Source of the DNA: Blastocatellia bacterium
GTDB lineage: Bacteria; Acidobacteriota; Blastocatellia; Chloracidobacteriales; JADJPF01
Direction of reading: 5' to 3'
NCBI GenBank assembly: GCA_016713405.1
Contig: JADJPF010000006.1
Coordinates: forward strand, 238,501-302,500
Length of the DNA stretch: 64,000 nt
The position numbers and the translations under genes are program-made. The notes under the pieces were generated by a model. That model had not been told where the DNA came from. It did no database searches and was given only the letters and a program-made list of their open reading frames with translations. Shown piece after piece: positions 48,412-58,666 of the stretch (position 1 is its first letter; the number at the start of each line of letters is the position of its first letter).

Positions 48412-49309
48412 TTTTCCCTACTTTTCTAATAAAAATTTCATTAAGAGAAGGTTCCATAAGTTCAAAACGATTAATATAAACACCACTATTAACCATTTGT
48501 TGAAGTAGTTTTTGTGGTTCTGCCCCTTCAACTAGCTCAATCTCAACATGACTAGCATATTGAGCAATCTTTTTTATTAGCTCATTACCTGTTAAGACCT
48601 GATTTTCACCTTCATAGCTAAGAGCAATTTTATTACTAGCAAAACCACGTTTAATGCTTTTTAAGTTTCCAGCTAAAACTTTTTGAGATTTATTAATTAA
48701 ACAAATATCATCACATAATTTTTCTACTTGTTCCATTACGTGAGTAGAAAGTATAACAGTAGTTCCACTATTTTTTAATTCATGTATAACTTCAATTAAT
48801 AAACTAGCATTAACAGGATCTAACCCAGAAAAAGGTTCATCTAAAATAATTAGTTCAGGTTTATGTAAAACGGTAGCAATAAATTGGATTTTTTGCTGCA
48901 TTCCTTTAGAAAGTTCTTCAGTTTTTTTATCTAGCCATGCAGCAATTTGCAAGCGTTCTGCCCAATCAGTAATTCTTTTATCTAATTCGTTACTTGGAAC
49001 ATTTTTTAATCCTGCTAAAAATAGCAGTTGCTCGCGTACTTTCATTTTTTTATATAGTCCGCGTTCTTCTGGCAAATAACCTATGCGCTCCTGCATTTTT
49101 GGATTCATTTTTTGTCCAAAAACTTTTACTTCTCCATTATCTGGAAAAGTAATACTTACAATCATTCTAATTGTAGTGGTTTTGCCTGCTCCATTTGGCC
49201 CTAAAAGGCCAAAAACAGACCCTTTGGACACTTCTAAGGATAGATTATTAACCGCCGTAAAATCACCGTATGATTTAGTTACAGCATTTATTTCTATTGC
49301 TTCTGACAA
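48404..49309 (-). CDS. ABC transporter ATP-binding protein (NatA-like)
   Basis: A 301-residue ATPase. Walker A GPNGAGKTT lies at about residues 35-43, GYLPEERGLYKKMKVREQLLF is the Q-loop region, the signature reads ELSKGMQQKIQFI and Walker B is LIILDEPFSGLDPVNA. The His switch is in ILSTHVMEQ. The last 85 residues form the C-terminal DUF4162-like domain seen in NatA and related exporters (PQKLLQQMVNSGVYINRFELM). It couples with the ABC-2 permease whose gene overlaps it, and starts 25 bases after hspR. Confidence 0.88.
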   Translation of the reverse strand: MSEAIEINAVTKSYGDFTAVNNLSLEVSKGSVFGLLGPNGAGKTTTIRMIVSITFPDNGEVKVFGQKMNPKMQERIGYLPEERGLYKKMKVREQLLFLAGLKNVPSNELDKRITDWAERLQIAAWLDKKTEELSKGMQQKIQFIATVLHKPELIILDEPFSGLDPVNASLLIEVIHELKNSGTTVILSTHVMEQVEKLCDDICLINKSQKVLAGNLKSIKRGFASNKIALSYEGENQVLTGNELIKKIAQYASHVEIELVEGAEPQKLLQQMVNSGVYINRFELMEPSLNEIFIRKVGKNE

Positions 49310-49334
49310 TATTCACGCTCCAAATCAATTTTAT

Positions 49335-49760
49335 TTAATCTTTTTTCTTTTGATTTATTATGTTTGAAGGTCTAACGGCTATTTGTGATAAAGGGTTTAC
49401 TCTTACTAAAGCATTTTTTATTTGTTCGTCTTCTTGCCAAACATCTTGAGAAACATTCATTTGTAAGTATTCTAAAAACCGATTAAATTCTTTCTGCATT
49501 TCATCCATTTTTTCCCGCATATTTAAGATAATACCCACACCTGCTAAGTTTACTCCTAGGTCTCTAGTTAATTTTAAGATTAGTTCTAATCTCTCTAAAT
49601 CTTCTTCTGTATAAAAGCGAGTATTTCCATCTGAACGCGAAGGAGTTAAAAGCCCTTCACGCTCATAAAGTCTTAATGTTTGTGCATGAATATCATAGGT
49701 TTCTGCTACAACGCTTATGGTATAACCTTTAGTTTTTGGTTTCTTTTTTGTTGTTGTCAT
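49335..49760 (-). CDS. hspR: MerR-family heat-shock repressor HspR
   Basis: A 141-residue MerR-family regulator. The winged helix is at about residues 12-65 (ISVVAETYDIHAQTLRLYER, EGLLTPSRSDGNTRFYTEED), followed by a dimerisation helix (LGVNLAGVGIILNMREKMDE). The Y-D-I-H-A-Q-T-L-R-L-Y-E-R helix is the recognition region of HspR proteins, which repress dnaK by binding the HAIR inverted repeat, with DnaK as corepressor. Position supports it: it starts 9 bases after the repaired end of dnaJ in a dnaK-dnaJ-hspR operon, as in Streptomyces and Deinococcus. A HAIR-like site lies at the dnaK promoter (53103-53123). The C-terminal end is Lys-rich. Confidence 0.88.
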   Translation of the reverse strand: MTTTKKKPKTKGYTISVVAETYDIHAQTLRLYEREGLLTPSRSDGNTRFYTEEDLERLELILKLTRDLGVNLAGVGIILNMREKMDEMQKEFNRFLEYLQMNVSQDVWQEDEQIKNALVRVNPLSQIAVRPSNIINQKKKD

Positions 49761-49769
49761 ATAACTACT

Positions 49770-50920
49770 TTATTCTAGCCCCATTTCCATACGGGGGTTT
49801 TCTGGATTAAGCCGAGCATACTCTTTTAAGATTGTTTTTGTATCTTCGCTAATAATTTTTGGTAAAACTATTTTTACCTCTACATATTGATCCCCACAAA
49901 CATTACCACGTAGTGAAGGAACTCCTTTTCTCTTAAGCGAAACTTCTGTCCTGATTGTGTCCCTGGAGGAATACGCAACACTGCTTTTCCAGAAATGGTT
50001 GGAACTTCTATTTTTGCTCCAATAGCGGCTTCAGGCACAGTAACAGGAATTGTGCAATAAATATTATCCCCTTTACGGGTAAAGTAAGGATGTTCACCTA
50101 CATTAGTAATAATAAAAAGATCTCCTGATCCTCCTCCCAAAGTTCCAGAATGTCCTTTTCCAGGTACACGAACTCTTGAACCAGTATCAACACCCGCAGG
50201 AATACGCACTTTAACAGATTCTGTTTTTGGCACTGTGCCTCGGCCTAAACAAAGGCTACAAGCTTGATTTCGTCGTCCTGTCCCATGACAATCAGGACAA
50301 GTAGTCTTAAATTGAAGCTTACCGCTTTGAGTCGTTGTTTTACCGCTACCTTGACATCGGCTACAAGGCTGTTGCACACTACTATTACTTATTTCTCCAT
50401 TACCATTACAACGATTACATCCTTCATCTCTACTTAAGGTAATACTAGTAGTAAAACCTTGTACAGCTTGTTCAAAACTAATTGATAAAGCATATTCGAT
50501 ATCTAAACCTTTTCTAGGTTCTGGTGCAGTAGCATTAGTATACATATTAGTACTATTAGCACTTGCTTTGCGGGATGATCCAAAGAGTTCAGAAAAAATA
50601 TCTCCAAATGAACCGCTATTAAAACCCCCAAAATCAAATCCACCAAAACCAAATCCACTATTTGCAGATCCAGCATTAGCAGCAGCATCAGCCATATTAT
50701 CTGAGTAAGAACCAAAGCGATCATAAACTTCACGTTTCTTTGTATCGCTTAGAACTTCAAATGCTTCTGATATTTGCTTAAATTTTTCTTCTGCCGACTT
50801 ATCCCCAGGGTTTACATCTGGATGATATTTTCTAGCTAAACGTCTGTATGCTTTTTTAATCTCGTCTTGGCTAGCAGTACGCTCTACACCTAAAACTTTA
50901 TAGTAATCTTCTCGTGCCAT
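49770..50920 (-). CDS. dnaJ: Chaperone DnaJ (frameshifted near the C-terminus)
   Basis: The co-chaperone of DnaK. The J-domain (residues 1-70) has the HPD motif in YHPDVNPGDKS, then a Gly/Phe-rich region (about 75-110), and four zinc-binding CxxCxGxG-type motifs (CNRCNGNG, CSRCQGSG, CPDCHGTG, CSLCLGRG) at about 165-235. Substrate-binding strands follow. The frame goes wrong after KFRLRE near 49930 and stops at 49880; one base missing in a short A run (plus T4 at 49926-49929) would restore KGVPSLRGNVCGDQY and a stop at 49770-49772, about 383 residues, the family's usual size. The rest is intact, so I treat it as one gene with a likely sequence error. It precedes hspR by 9 bases. Confidence 0.9.
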
Positions 50921-50950
50921 AATTGTTCTATTTAGAAAGAGTTACATTAG

Positions 50951-50979
50951 TTGACAGCCTGTAACTTACAGGCTGTCAA
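50951..50979 (-). promoter_or_regulatory. Intercistronic stem-loop between dnaK and dnaJ
   Basis: TTGACAGCCTGT (50951-50962) pairs perfectly with ACAGGCTGTCAA (50968-50979), a 12-bp stem with a 5-base loop, AACTT. It lies between the dnaK stop (51016) and the dnaJ ATG (50920). No U tract follows on the minus strand, so it looks more like an mRNA-stability or partial attenuation element, allowing more DnaK than DnaJ, than a full terminator. Confidence 0.7.
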
Positions 50980-51015
50980 AGGTTAAGAAATTTTGCTTTT
51001 AATTAGTAGATTTAA

Positions 51016-52945
51016 CTATTTTTTATCGTCAACATCTACATATTCAGCATCAATAACATCATCATCTTTAGGATTACTACGACCACTACCGGCACTTGAA
51101 CCTCCACCACTACCGGCTGATGCTGATTCAGCTTGTGCATCTGGAGGAGCTTGACGATACATTTGTTCAGCTACTTTATGAGAAGCTTTAGTTAGTTTTT
51201 CATAAAGTGCTTCTAATTCTGGAGTTTCTGCTGTTTCTAACTTGCCACGAATCTCAGAAATAATTCCCTCTAGTTCTGTTACTGTAGCATTATCAATTTT
51301 TTCTCGGTTATCTTTAATTAACTTCTCGGTTGAATAAGTCAAACTATCTAACTTATTGCGTGCTTCAATTTGATCCCGACGTTTTTTATCTGACTCAGAA
51401 TTAGAATCAGCTTCTCTTACCATTCTGTCAATTTCTTCTTTGCTTAATCCTGAACTAGATGTAATGGTAATCTTTTGCTCTCGTCCCGTCCCAAGGTCTT
51501 TTGCTGATACATTTACAATACCATTAGCATCAATATCAAAGGTTACTTCAACTTGTGGCATTCCTCTTGGTGCTGGTGGAATACCTACTAGATGGAATTT
51601 ACCTAATGTGCGATTGTCTCGCGCCATAGGTCTTTCACCTTGTAAAACATGAACTTCTACTGATGTTTGGTTATCTGATGCGGTTGAAAAGACTTCACTC
51701 TTACGTGTAGGAATTGTTGTATTACGTTCAATTAGTCTAGTAAACACACCACCTAAAGTTTCAATACCTAGAGAAAGTGGAGTAACATCTAATAAGAGTA
51801 GATCTTTAACATCTCCAGCTAAAACGCCTGCTTGGACAGCAGCACCAACAGCTACAACTTCATCTGGATTAACACCTTTATGAGGTTCTTTACCAAAGAA
51901 GTTTTTCACCATTTCTTGGATTTTAGGAATACGTGTTGAGCCGCCAACTAGCACTACTTCATCAACTTGACTAGTTTTTACACCAGCATCAGACAAAGCT
52001 AGCTCACAAGGTTTTAAGGTACGACGTAAAAGATCATCAACCAATGATTCAAACTTAGCACGAGAAAGCTTCATTACTAAATGCTTAGGCCCACTTTGGT
52101 CAGCAGTAATAAATGGTAAGTTAATTTCTGTTTCCATTGTTGAAGAAAGCTCAATTTTTGCTTTTTCTGCTGCTTCTTTTAAGCGTTGGAGAGCCATTTT
52201 GTCATTAGAAAGGTCAAGCCCTTGATCTTTCTTAAATTCTTCAATAATCCATTTCATCAAGCGTTCATCAATATCATCGCCGCCCAAGTGGGTATCACCA
52301 TTAGTAGACTTTACTTCTACTACACCTTCACCTACTTCTAGGACAGAAATGTCAAAAGTACCACCACCAAAGTCAAATACAGCTATAGTTTCATTTTTCT
52401 TTTTATCTAAACCATAAGCTAAAGCTGCTGCTGTTGGCTCATTAACAATACGCATTACTTCTAACCCAGCAATTTTACCAGCATCTTTTGTTGCTTGACG
52501 TTGTGCATCATTAAAATAAGCTGGTACAGTAATTACTGCTTTTTCTACTTTTTGGCCTAAGTATTCTTCTGCTGCTACTTTTAATTTTTTGTAAGATCAT
52601 GGCAGAAACTTCTGGTGGAGAATATTCTTTACCACCTGCTACTACTCGGCAATCACCGTTTAAAACAGACTTTACTGTATAAGGAACTTGTTTAATTTCA
52701 CCGCCAACTTCATCATAACGACGGCCCATAAATCTTTTAATTGAATAAACTGTATTTTCTGGATTTGTGACAGCTTGACGTTTAGCAACTTGTCCTACTA
52801 ATCGCTGTCCATCTTTTGTAAATCCTACTACTGAGGGAGTAGTACGCGCACCTTCTGAATTAGCAATTACTGTGGGAGAACCACCTTCCATAATAGCAAC
52901 TACTGAATTAGTGGTTCCTAAGTCAATACCAATAATCTTACTCAT
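51016..52945 (-). CDS. dnaK: Chaperone DnaK, Hsp70 (frameshifted)
   Basis: The main Hsp70 chaperone. The ATPase domain opens with SKIIGIDLGTTNSVVAIMEG from ATG 52945, which has GGAGG 9 bases upstream. It runs to SAMILQKIK, then loses frame. One extra base in an A6 run (plus T6 at 52585-52590) causes this; removing it gives QKLKVAAEEYLGQKVEKAVI and continues into MRIVNEPTAAALAYGLDKKK, the second Hsp70 signature FDFGGGTFDISVLEVG, and VGGSTRIPKIQ. The substrate domain (LLLLDVTPLSLGIETLGGVF) and the C-terminal lid ending in DDVIDAEYVDVDDKK are intact. The repaired length is 642 residues, normal. Loss of dnaK is unlikely in a free-living bacterium, so a sequencing error is the simplest reading. 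There is no grpE in the operon. Confidence 0.93.
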
Positions 52946-53092
52946 AATCTTTTGCCTCCAAATGGCAGAATTGTTTCCTGACAATCTGCTCAATACTAAA
53001 TTGATAGAAATTAATAATAAAATTGCAAATTGGGCGGATGAATATAAATTAATTAAATGCCCAACAATATATTTTTTGTTCAAGTTGTCCGC

Positions 53093-53123
53093 AGTATAGC
53101 TAGTTGAGTATCTTATTGTCAAG
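53093..53123 (-). promoter_or_regulatory. dnaK promoter overlapped by a HAIR-like HspR operator
   Basis: On the minus strand TTGACA (53117-53122), an 18-base spacer and TATACT (53093-53098) make a good sigma-70 promoter. On the plus strand GTTGAGT-N7-TGTCAAG (53103-53123) matches the HspR-associated inverted repeat CTTGAGT-N7-ACTCAAG at 11 of 14 positions with exact spacing. The right half covers the -35 box, so bound HspR would block polymerase. The leader would be about 140 bases. Confidence 0.72.
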
Positions 53124-53299
53124 TTTTTTATAGCAAGTATAATCAACTTTCTTCCGAATAATCTAATTAACTAAAAATTTTACTTCTCTAAATAAGAAAT
53201 TTAGATTATTTATTAACAAGCCAAGCTACTATAAGTTATTATTAGGTGATTCTAATAAACAGCTTATTTTTGCTGAATTAAGTAGCTACACTTAAATCA

Positions 53300-56200
53300 A
53301 TGTTTAGCTTTTCCAAAATTAAAACTCTTAGCCAATTTGCCCTAATTTTTTTCTTTTTTATTAACAATATATTTGTTGTTAAATCGTGATCTGCTTGGAG
53401 AAACACGTAATTCTACTAATTTAACTAATATATCTACAAAATCATTAACTAAAAAAACCTTTCCTAAACTATCAGGATCTTTTGCCTTCCATACATTTAC
53501 AGATAAAGATGGACTACCTCAAAACTCAGCAATGACAATAGTTTTTGACCAAAAAGGCTATCTTTGGGTAGGAACTCAAGACGGAGCAACTTACTATAAC
53601 GGTCATAAATGGACTACTGTAAATATGCCTAATAGACAGATTTCTAATTCTGTTCAAACAATGCTTTCTACTTCTGATGGTAGCCTTTGGTTTGGCACTA
53701 ATGGGGCTGGTCTAATACAATTAAAAGATAGTAAATGGACAATTTATTATAAAAAATCTGGAGCATTAGCTAACAATATAGTAAATACACTTGCCGTTAC
53801 TATTACCTCATTAGGTCAACTTACTATTTGGGTAGGAACTGAAACAGGCTTATCAGCATTTTCTAATGATAAATGGCAAACTTACACTAGTGAAAATTCT
53901 AGGCTTCCTAGTGATAATATTGAAACTCTCTTTGCTGACAAAGATATTCTTTGGATTGGAACCAATGGAGGTGGATTGGTTAAATTTGAAAATAATAATT
54001 TTTCCACTAACTATAATAAAACCAATTCTTTACTACCAAGTAATGTTGTTAAAAGCTTACTAATTACTAAAAATAATAACCAAAAAACTATCTGGATAGG
54101 AACTGAACAAGGACTAGTTAGCTTAAAGGAAAACCCTCCAAATATTCCACAATGGAATATTTATAATACTAATAATTCCCTATTACCCCATAATATTATC
54201 AGATGTATTTATCCAGCCGATTTACAATCTGAAAAATCAGCAATTTGGATAGGCACACCTGCTGGGCTAGCCTATTTTGTGGAATCAACGAATAATGAAG
54301 ACATGTTTTGGAGGGCCTATAATTCACAAAATTCTAATTTATCAGGAGATTTTATAGTTTCTTTGCTTGGTACATATCCTGAAAATGGTATCCCTACGCT
54401 CTGGATTGGAACTAATGGAGGTGGGCTAGTTCGTACAGATTTACTTGGCTGGCAAACATTTTCTACTAAAACATCCCAATTACCTAATAACATAGTTAGA
54501 AGCTTATTAGAAGTAAATAAAGAAGATACAAACAAACAACTTTGGGTTGGCACTTATGAAGGGCTAGCTTGTTTAGAAAATGAAAAATGGATAATTTACA
54601 ATACTACTAATTCTGCTTTACCAGATAATAATGTAGAAAGTTTACTTTATAGCTATCCAAATACTCTTTGGATAGGTAGTTGGGGAGGATTAACTAAAGT
54701 AGAAAATAATAAATGGACAACTTATAACATTAGTAATTCTGGTCTACCTGAAAACCGGGTAATGAGCTTACTTGAAACTACTAGCAACCAAGAAAAAACT
54801 CTTTGGGTAGGAACTACAGGCGGACTAGCCTGTTTTCAAAAAGGGAAATGGTCAACTTATACAACTAAAAATTCTCCTCTACCACATAATCAAATTGATA
54901 GTATTTTAGCAACCGAGTCAAATAACAGTGGTCAAGTAATTTGGTTAGGAACTTGGGGAGGTGGACTAGTTAAACTAGAAATAGTAAATAATACTGATAA
55001 TTCAAACTTAATTGCAGCTAAATGGACAATTTATAATACAGAAAATTCTAAATTGCCTAATAATCTAATAAAAACCTTAAAAGAAACCAAAAACAATGGT
55101 CAACAAATTATTTGGATCGGAACTAATGGAGGATTAGCTCAATTTTTCCCAAATAAATCTGATAAATCTTGGCAGATCTTTTCTGATTCAACTACTCCAG
55201 CACTACCAAACAATATAGTTTCCCAAATTATTTTCACACCAAAGCAAATTTTTATTTTTACTTTTAAGGGTATTCTACGTTTTGCATTAAAAACAGAAAA
55301 AAGCGATATCTCTGATCTAGTCAACTTTGATAGCTATATTTTTACAACTGAAGATGGCTTACCTGGAAACGGTGTTAACCCTAGAGCAGCAATTTTAGAT
55401 AGCCAAAATCGTCTTTGGGTAGGCACTCTTTACGGCTTAGCAATGTTAGATCTAAAGAAAAATATTAGTGACACCCAACCTAAACCACTTCATATTGAAC
55501 AAGTAACTATTAGAGGAAAACCTTTTACTAAAAACTCTTCTCAAACAAATTTACAAACTTTTATAGGCACCTCAAAAGATTTACCTAATAATGAAGAGTT
55601 TAGTTATTATGAAAATCAACTCGTTTTTGAATATACTTTGCTAAGTTATTTTAAGGAATCAGAAACTCGCTATCGTGTTCAATTAGTAGGTTTAGATCCT
55701 AAACCTTCAGATTGGAATAGCGAACATAGAAAAGAATATACAAATTTAAGCTATGGAATTTATCAATTTCAAGTCTGGGCCAAAGATGGTCAAGGTAATA
55801 TTTCTGGCCCTGTCAACATTGCTTTTAGTATAAATCCTCCTCCTTGGTTTGCTTGGTGGGCAATTTTATTTTATTTAAGTGGTATTGGTGGAACTATTTA
55901 CGTCACTATTGCATGGCGAATCCATGTTTTAACTAAAAGACAACAAGAAAAAGTTATTCAACTTCGCCAACTACAACAAGAACGCCTTGAAACTCTACGC
56001 CAACTCTTAAAAAGTATCCAAATTATTAACTCTCAACTGGATTTGGAAACAGTTTTACAAAATATTACTGCTGAAAGCGCACGGTTAATTGATGGTGAAC
56101 CCGGTACAATTGGCTTAATAGTAGGTGAAAATATTGTTTTTAAGCATTTATGGTATAAAGGCAAGCTAGAAGATTCCGATCTTATCTTTCCTTTAGGCCA

Positions 56201-57346
56201 AGGTATTGCTGGAATAGTTGCTGTTACTGGTAAACCCTATATAGTCAATGATATACACCTAGAACCAAAGCTCGTTGATTTAGAATTAGCAAAAAATATT
56301 CCCCTTATGGGTTCGTAGAAATCCCAATTATTGATCGTAAAGGCAAAGTTGTAGGCGTTTTAGACATTCGCCGAACTGCTAACCGCGTAACTTTTACAGA
56401 AAAGGATGTTCAAATCCTAGAATCTCTTGCCCATCAAGCCGCCGTAGCTATTGAAAATGCCTCTCTTTATGGCACTTTAGAAGAAAAAAATTTAGCTTTA
56501 GAAGAAAAAAATCTAATTATTGCTGAATCCTTAAAGGAAATAGAGAACCTTTACCAACATGAACAAGAAGTTTCCCGCGCTTTGCAAGAATTAAACCAAA
56601 TGAAATCCAACTTTATGGTGGTTACTTCTCATGAAATGCGTACTCCTTTAACTATTTTGCAAGGTAATCACGAAGCACTATTAGCAAAATTTCTAGGTCA
56701 ACTAACCCCAAGACAAGAAAAATCCCTCCTTGCCTGCCAACGTGCCACCAATCGAATGGTCGAAAGCGTAGAAAATATTAGTGAAGCCTTAAAAATTAGT
56801 GAAAAACAAGTTCGTCTTAAATATTCTCAAGTAAATTTATGCCAAATTACACTAATTGTAGCTAATAAACTTTCCCAGTTTATCCAACAACGTAATCAAG
56901 AACTTAAACTAAACCTGCCAGACAAGTTAATAATCTCTGCTGATCCAGATAAATTACAATTACTCTTAAGTAATATTATTCAAAATGCCATTAAATTTAC
57001 TCCTGATCAAGGTGTTATTTCCGTTACTATTAACCAAGAAGACAGCAATGCTCATATAATTATTACTGACAATGGTATTGGTATAGAAAAAAAGGATTTA
57101 GAGCGAATTTTTGACCAGTTTTACACTCATTCTGACACCCTAAATCATACTTCTGGAAAATATCAGTTTTCTGCTCGTGGTAGTGGACTAGGTTTAGCAA
57201 TCTCCAAAGGTTATGTTGAATCTCATAGCGGTCGTATTTGGGCAGAATCTGACGGAATAAATTATGGTAGTAGTTTTCATATTATTTTTCCTATCCACCA
57301 AAAACCCAACCAAAACACTAATTCAAACCTAGTTCAAAGCTTTTAG
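53300..57346 (+). CDS. Two-component beta-propeller sensor histidine kinase (frameshifted)
   Basis: A sensor kinase of about 1,348 residues. The outer part (about 60-700) has many propeller repeats of the type 'LWVGT-GGLA-f--gkW--Y---NS-LP-N-v-sLle' (two-component regulator propeller), then a Y_Y_Y-like domain (LLSYFKESETRYRVQLVGL), a membrane segment (WFAWWAILFYLSGIGGTIYV), a short coiled coil, a GAF domain, HisKA (VVTSHEMRTPLTILQGN) and HATPase (NAIKFTPDQG, GIGIEKKDLERIF, GLGLAISKG). The frame breaks in the GAF domain at GGGTTCG (56309-56315), where one T is missing. The start is uncertain: ATG 53300 gives a signal peptide but needs one T fewer in T7 (53346-53352); otherwise it begins at TTG 53373. 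No receiver is attached. Confidence 0.83.
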
Positions 57347-58474
57347 CTAGATAGCAAACCGAAGAATTCTTAATAATTCTTCCCACAACACTATTCCAAA
57401 GTTCCGCCAATTAGCCAGTTGCAATTCTTGTTTTACTAGTGGTTTTGTTGATTCTTGTTTTTCATTTTCTGCTACTTCTTCAATTATTTTGGTTTCTATC
57501 GTCGGGCTGTCTTTAATGACCATTTCCATATTTTGTTGAATAATAGGCTTAGTAAGTGATTTACTTTCTTCAATTTCTAACTCTAAATAATTTATACTCT
57601 TAGGTAAATTTATATCCCTAGACAATATTTCAATTTCTAACTCTTTTGTTTCTTTAGGGTTTGATAAATGGTTAATTTTAGCTAGCACTACTGTAATGTT
57701 ATCTTGTCCTCCCCTTTCATTAGCCATTTTAATCAAGTTTTCAGTAGCTATTTTTAAGTCCAAATTATTTTTAACTATGTCAAAAATTTGCTGATTTTTT
57801 ACACTTGTTGTTAGTCCATCAGAACAAACTAGTAATATATCATTCTCTCTTAAGTTAACTCGTGTTATAACAACATTTACCGTTGCTTGTCCTCCTAAAG
57901 CTTGTAAAATAACATTTCTTAAATGATGATTTTCTGCCTCTTCTTCGGTAATATAACCTGCTTCTAAAAGTTGCCCTACTAAGGAATGATCTTTAGTAAG
58001 TTGCATAATTTTATTATCTCTAATTAAATAAGCTCTTGAATCCCCTACTTGAGCAATATAAGCCTCATCTTTACAAATAGTTACACCTGTAAAGGTTGAT
58101 CCCATTCCAGTACACTGAACATTATTAAGGCTCTGCTCAATAATTACTTGATTTACTATTTCTACAACTAATCGTAGCTTTTCATAGAAAGGAAATTCAT
58201 TAAATATAGAAAGATTTTGTAATTGAATAAGTCGTTCTTTCACAATATCTACAGTTAATTGACTAGCAATTTCTCCTGCTAAAGCACCTCCTAAACCATC
58301 AGCAACAGCAAACAAAAGTTTTTGATTTGTATCTAATCTTACCAATTCTTTTAGAGGATTATTAATATTATAAAAATTATTGTCTGCTAAATTTACTATT
58401 AGGAAGTTATCTTCATTATTTTGTCTTACTTTTCCAACGTTAGTATCACCATAAAATTCAATATTTATAGTCAT
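57347..58474 (-). CDS. PP2C-family Ser/Thr protein phosphatase
   Basis: A 375-residue metal-dependent phosphatase (PrpC/Stp1 type). The family motifs are all seen: TNVGKVRQNNEDNFLIV with the metal Asp, FAVADGLGGALAGEIAS, MGSTFTGVTI, VGDSRAYLIRDNKIMQLTKD, LLVCSDGLT and ERGGQDNITVVLA. The domain ends near residue 265; the remaining 110 residues are a charged linker and a hydrophobic tail (FGIVLWEELLRILRFAI) that may anchor it to the membrane. It reverses Ser/Thr phosphorylation and could oppose kinases such as the one at 13970. It ends directly against the convergent sensor-kinase stop codon. Its ribosome site is in a hairpin (58480-58509). Confidence 0.88.
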   Translation of the reverse strand: MTINIEFYGDTNVGKVRQNNEDNFLIVNLADNNFYNINNPLKELVRLDTNQKLLFAVADGLGGALAGEIASQLTVDIVKERLIQLQNLSIFNEFPFYEKLRLVVEIVNQVIIEQSLNNVQCTGMGSTFTGVTICKDEAYIAQVGDSRAYLIRDNKIMQLTKDHSLVGQLLEAGYITEEEAENHHLRNVILQALGGQATVNVVITRVNLRENDILLVCSDGLTTSVKNQQIFDIVKNNLDLKIATENLIKMANERGGQDNITVVLAKINHLSNPKETKELEIEILSRDINLPKSINYLELEIEESKSLTKPIIQQNMEMVIKDSPTIETKIIEEVAENEKQESTKPLVKQELQLANWRNFGIVLWEELLRILRFAI

Positions 58475-58479
58475 AAATT

Positions 58480-58509
58480 ACTCCTAAAAATTTTCTTAGA
58501 TTTAGGAGT
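58480..58509 (-). promoter_or_regulatory. Hairpin sequestering the PP2C ribosome-binding site
   Basis: On the minus strand ACTCCTAAA (58501-58509) and TTTAGGAGT (58480-58488) form a perfect 9-bp stem with a 12-base loop. The right arm contains the Shine-Dalgarno AGGAG, and the ATG (58472-58474) follows 5 bases later. The structure could limit translation of the phosphatase unless opened. Confidence 0.55.
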
Positions 58510-58666
58510 ATCCAAATTACGTACCAAAAATAATTAAAGATAAATAAATTTATAATTGTTTGTTAATAAATGAGATATTAGATTTTAAGAAGACTTATTT
58601 TAAGCGAATTGCTGTTTTTAAGTTCAATTTTCAAACTAAAATAATTCAATAATTAGACTAGAAAAA

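Noticed and set aside
52946..53146. Extended DnaK N-terminus starting at 53146
   Set aside because: The extra 67 residues are not Hsp70-like, cover the mapped promoter region, and GGAGG lies 9 bases before the ATG at 52945.
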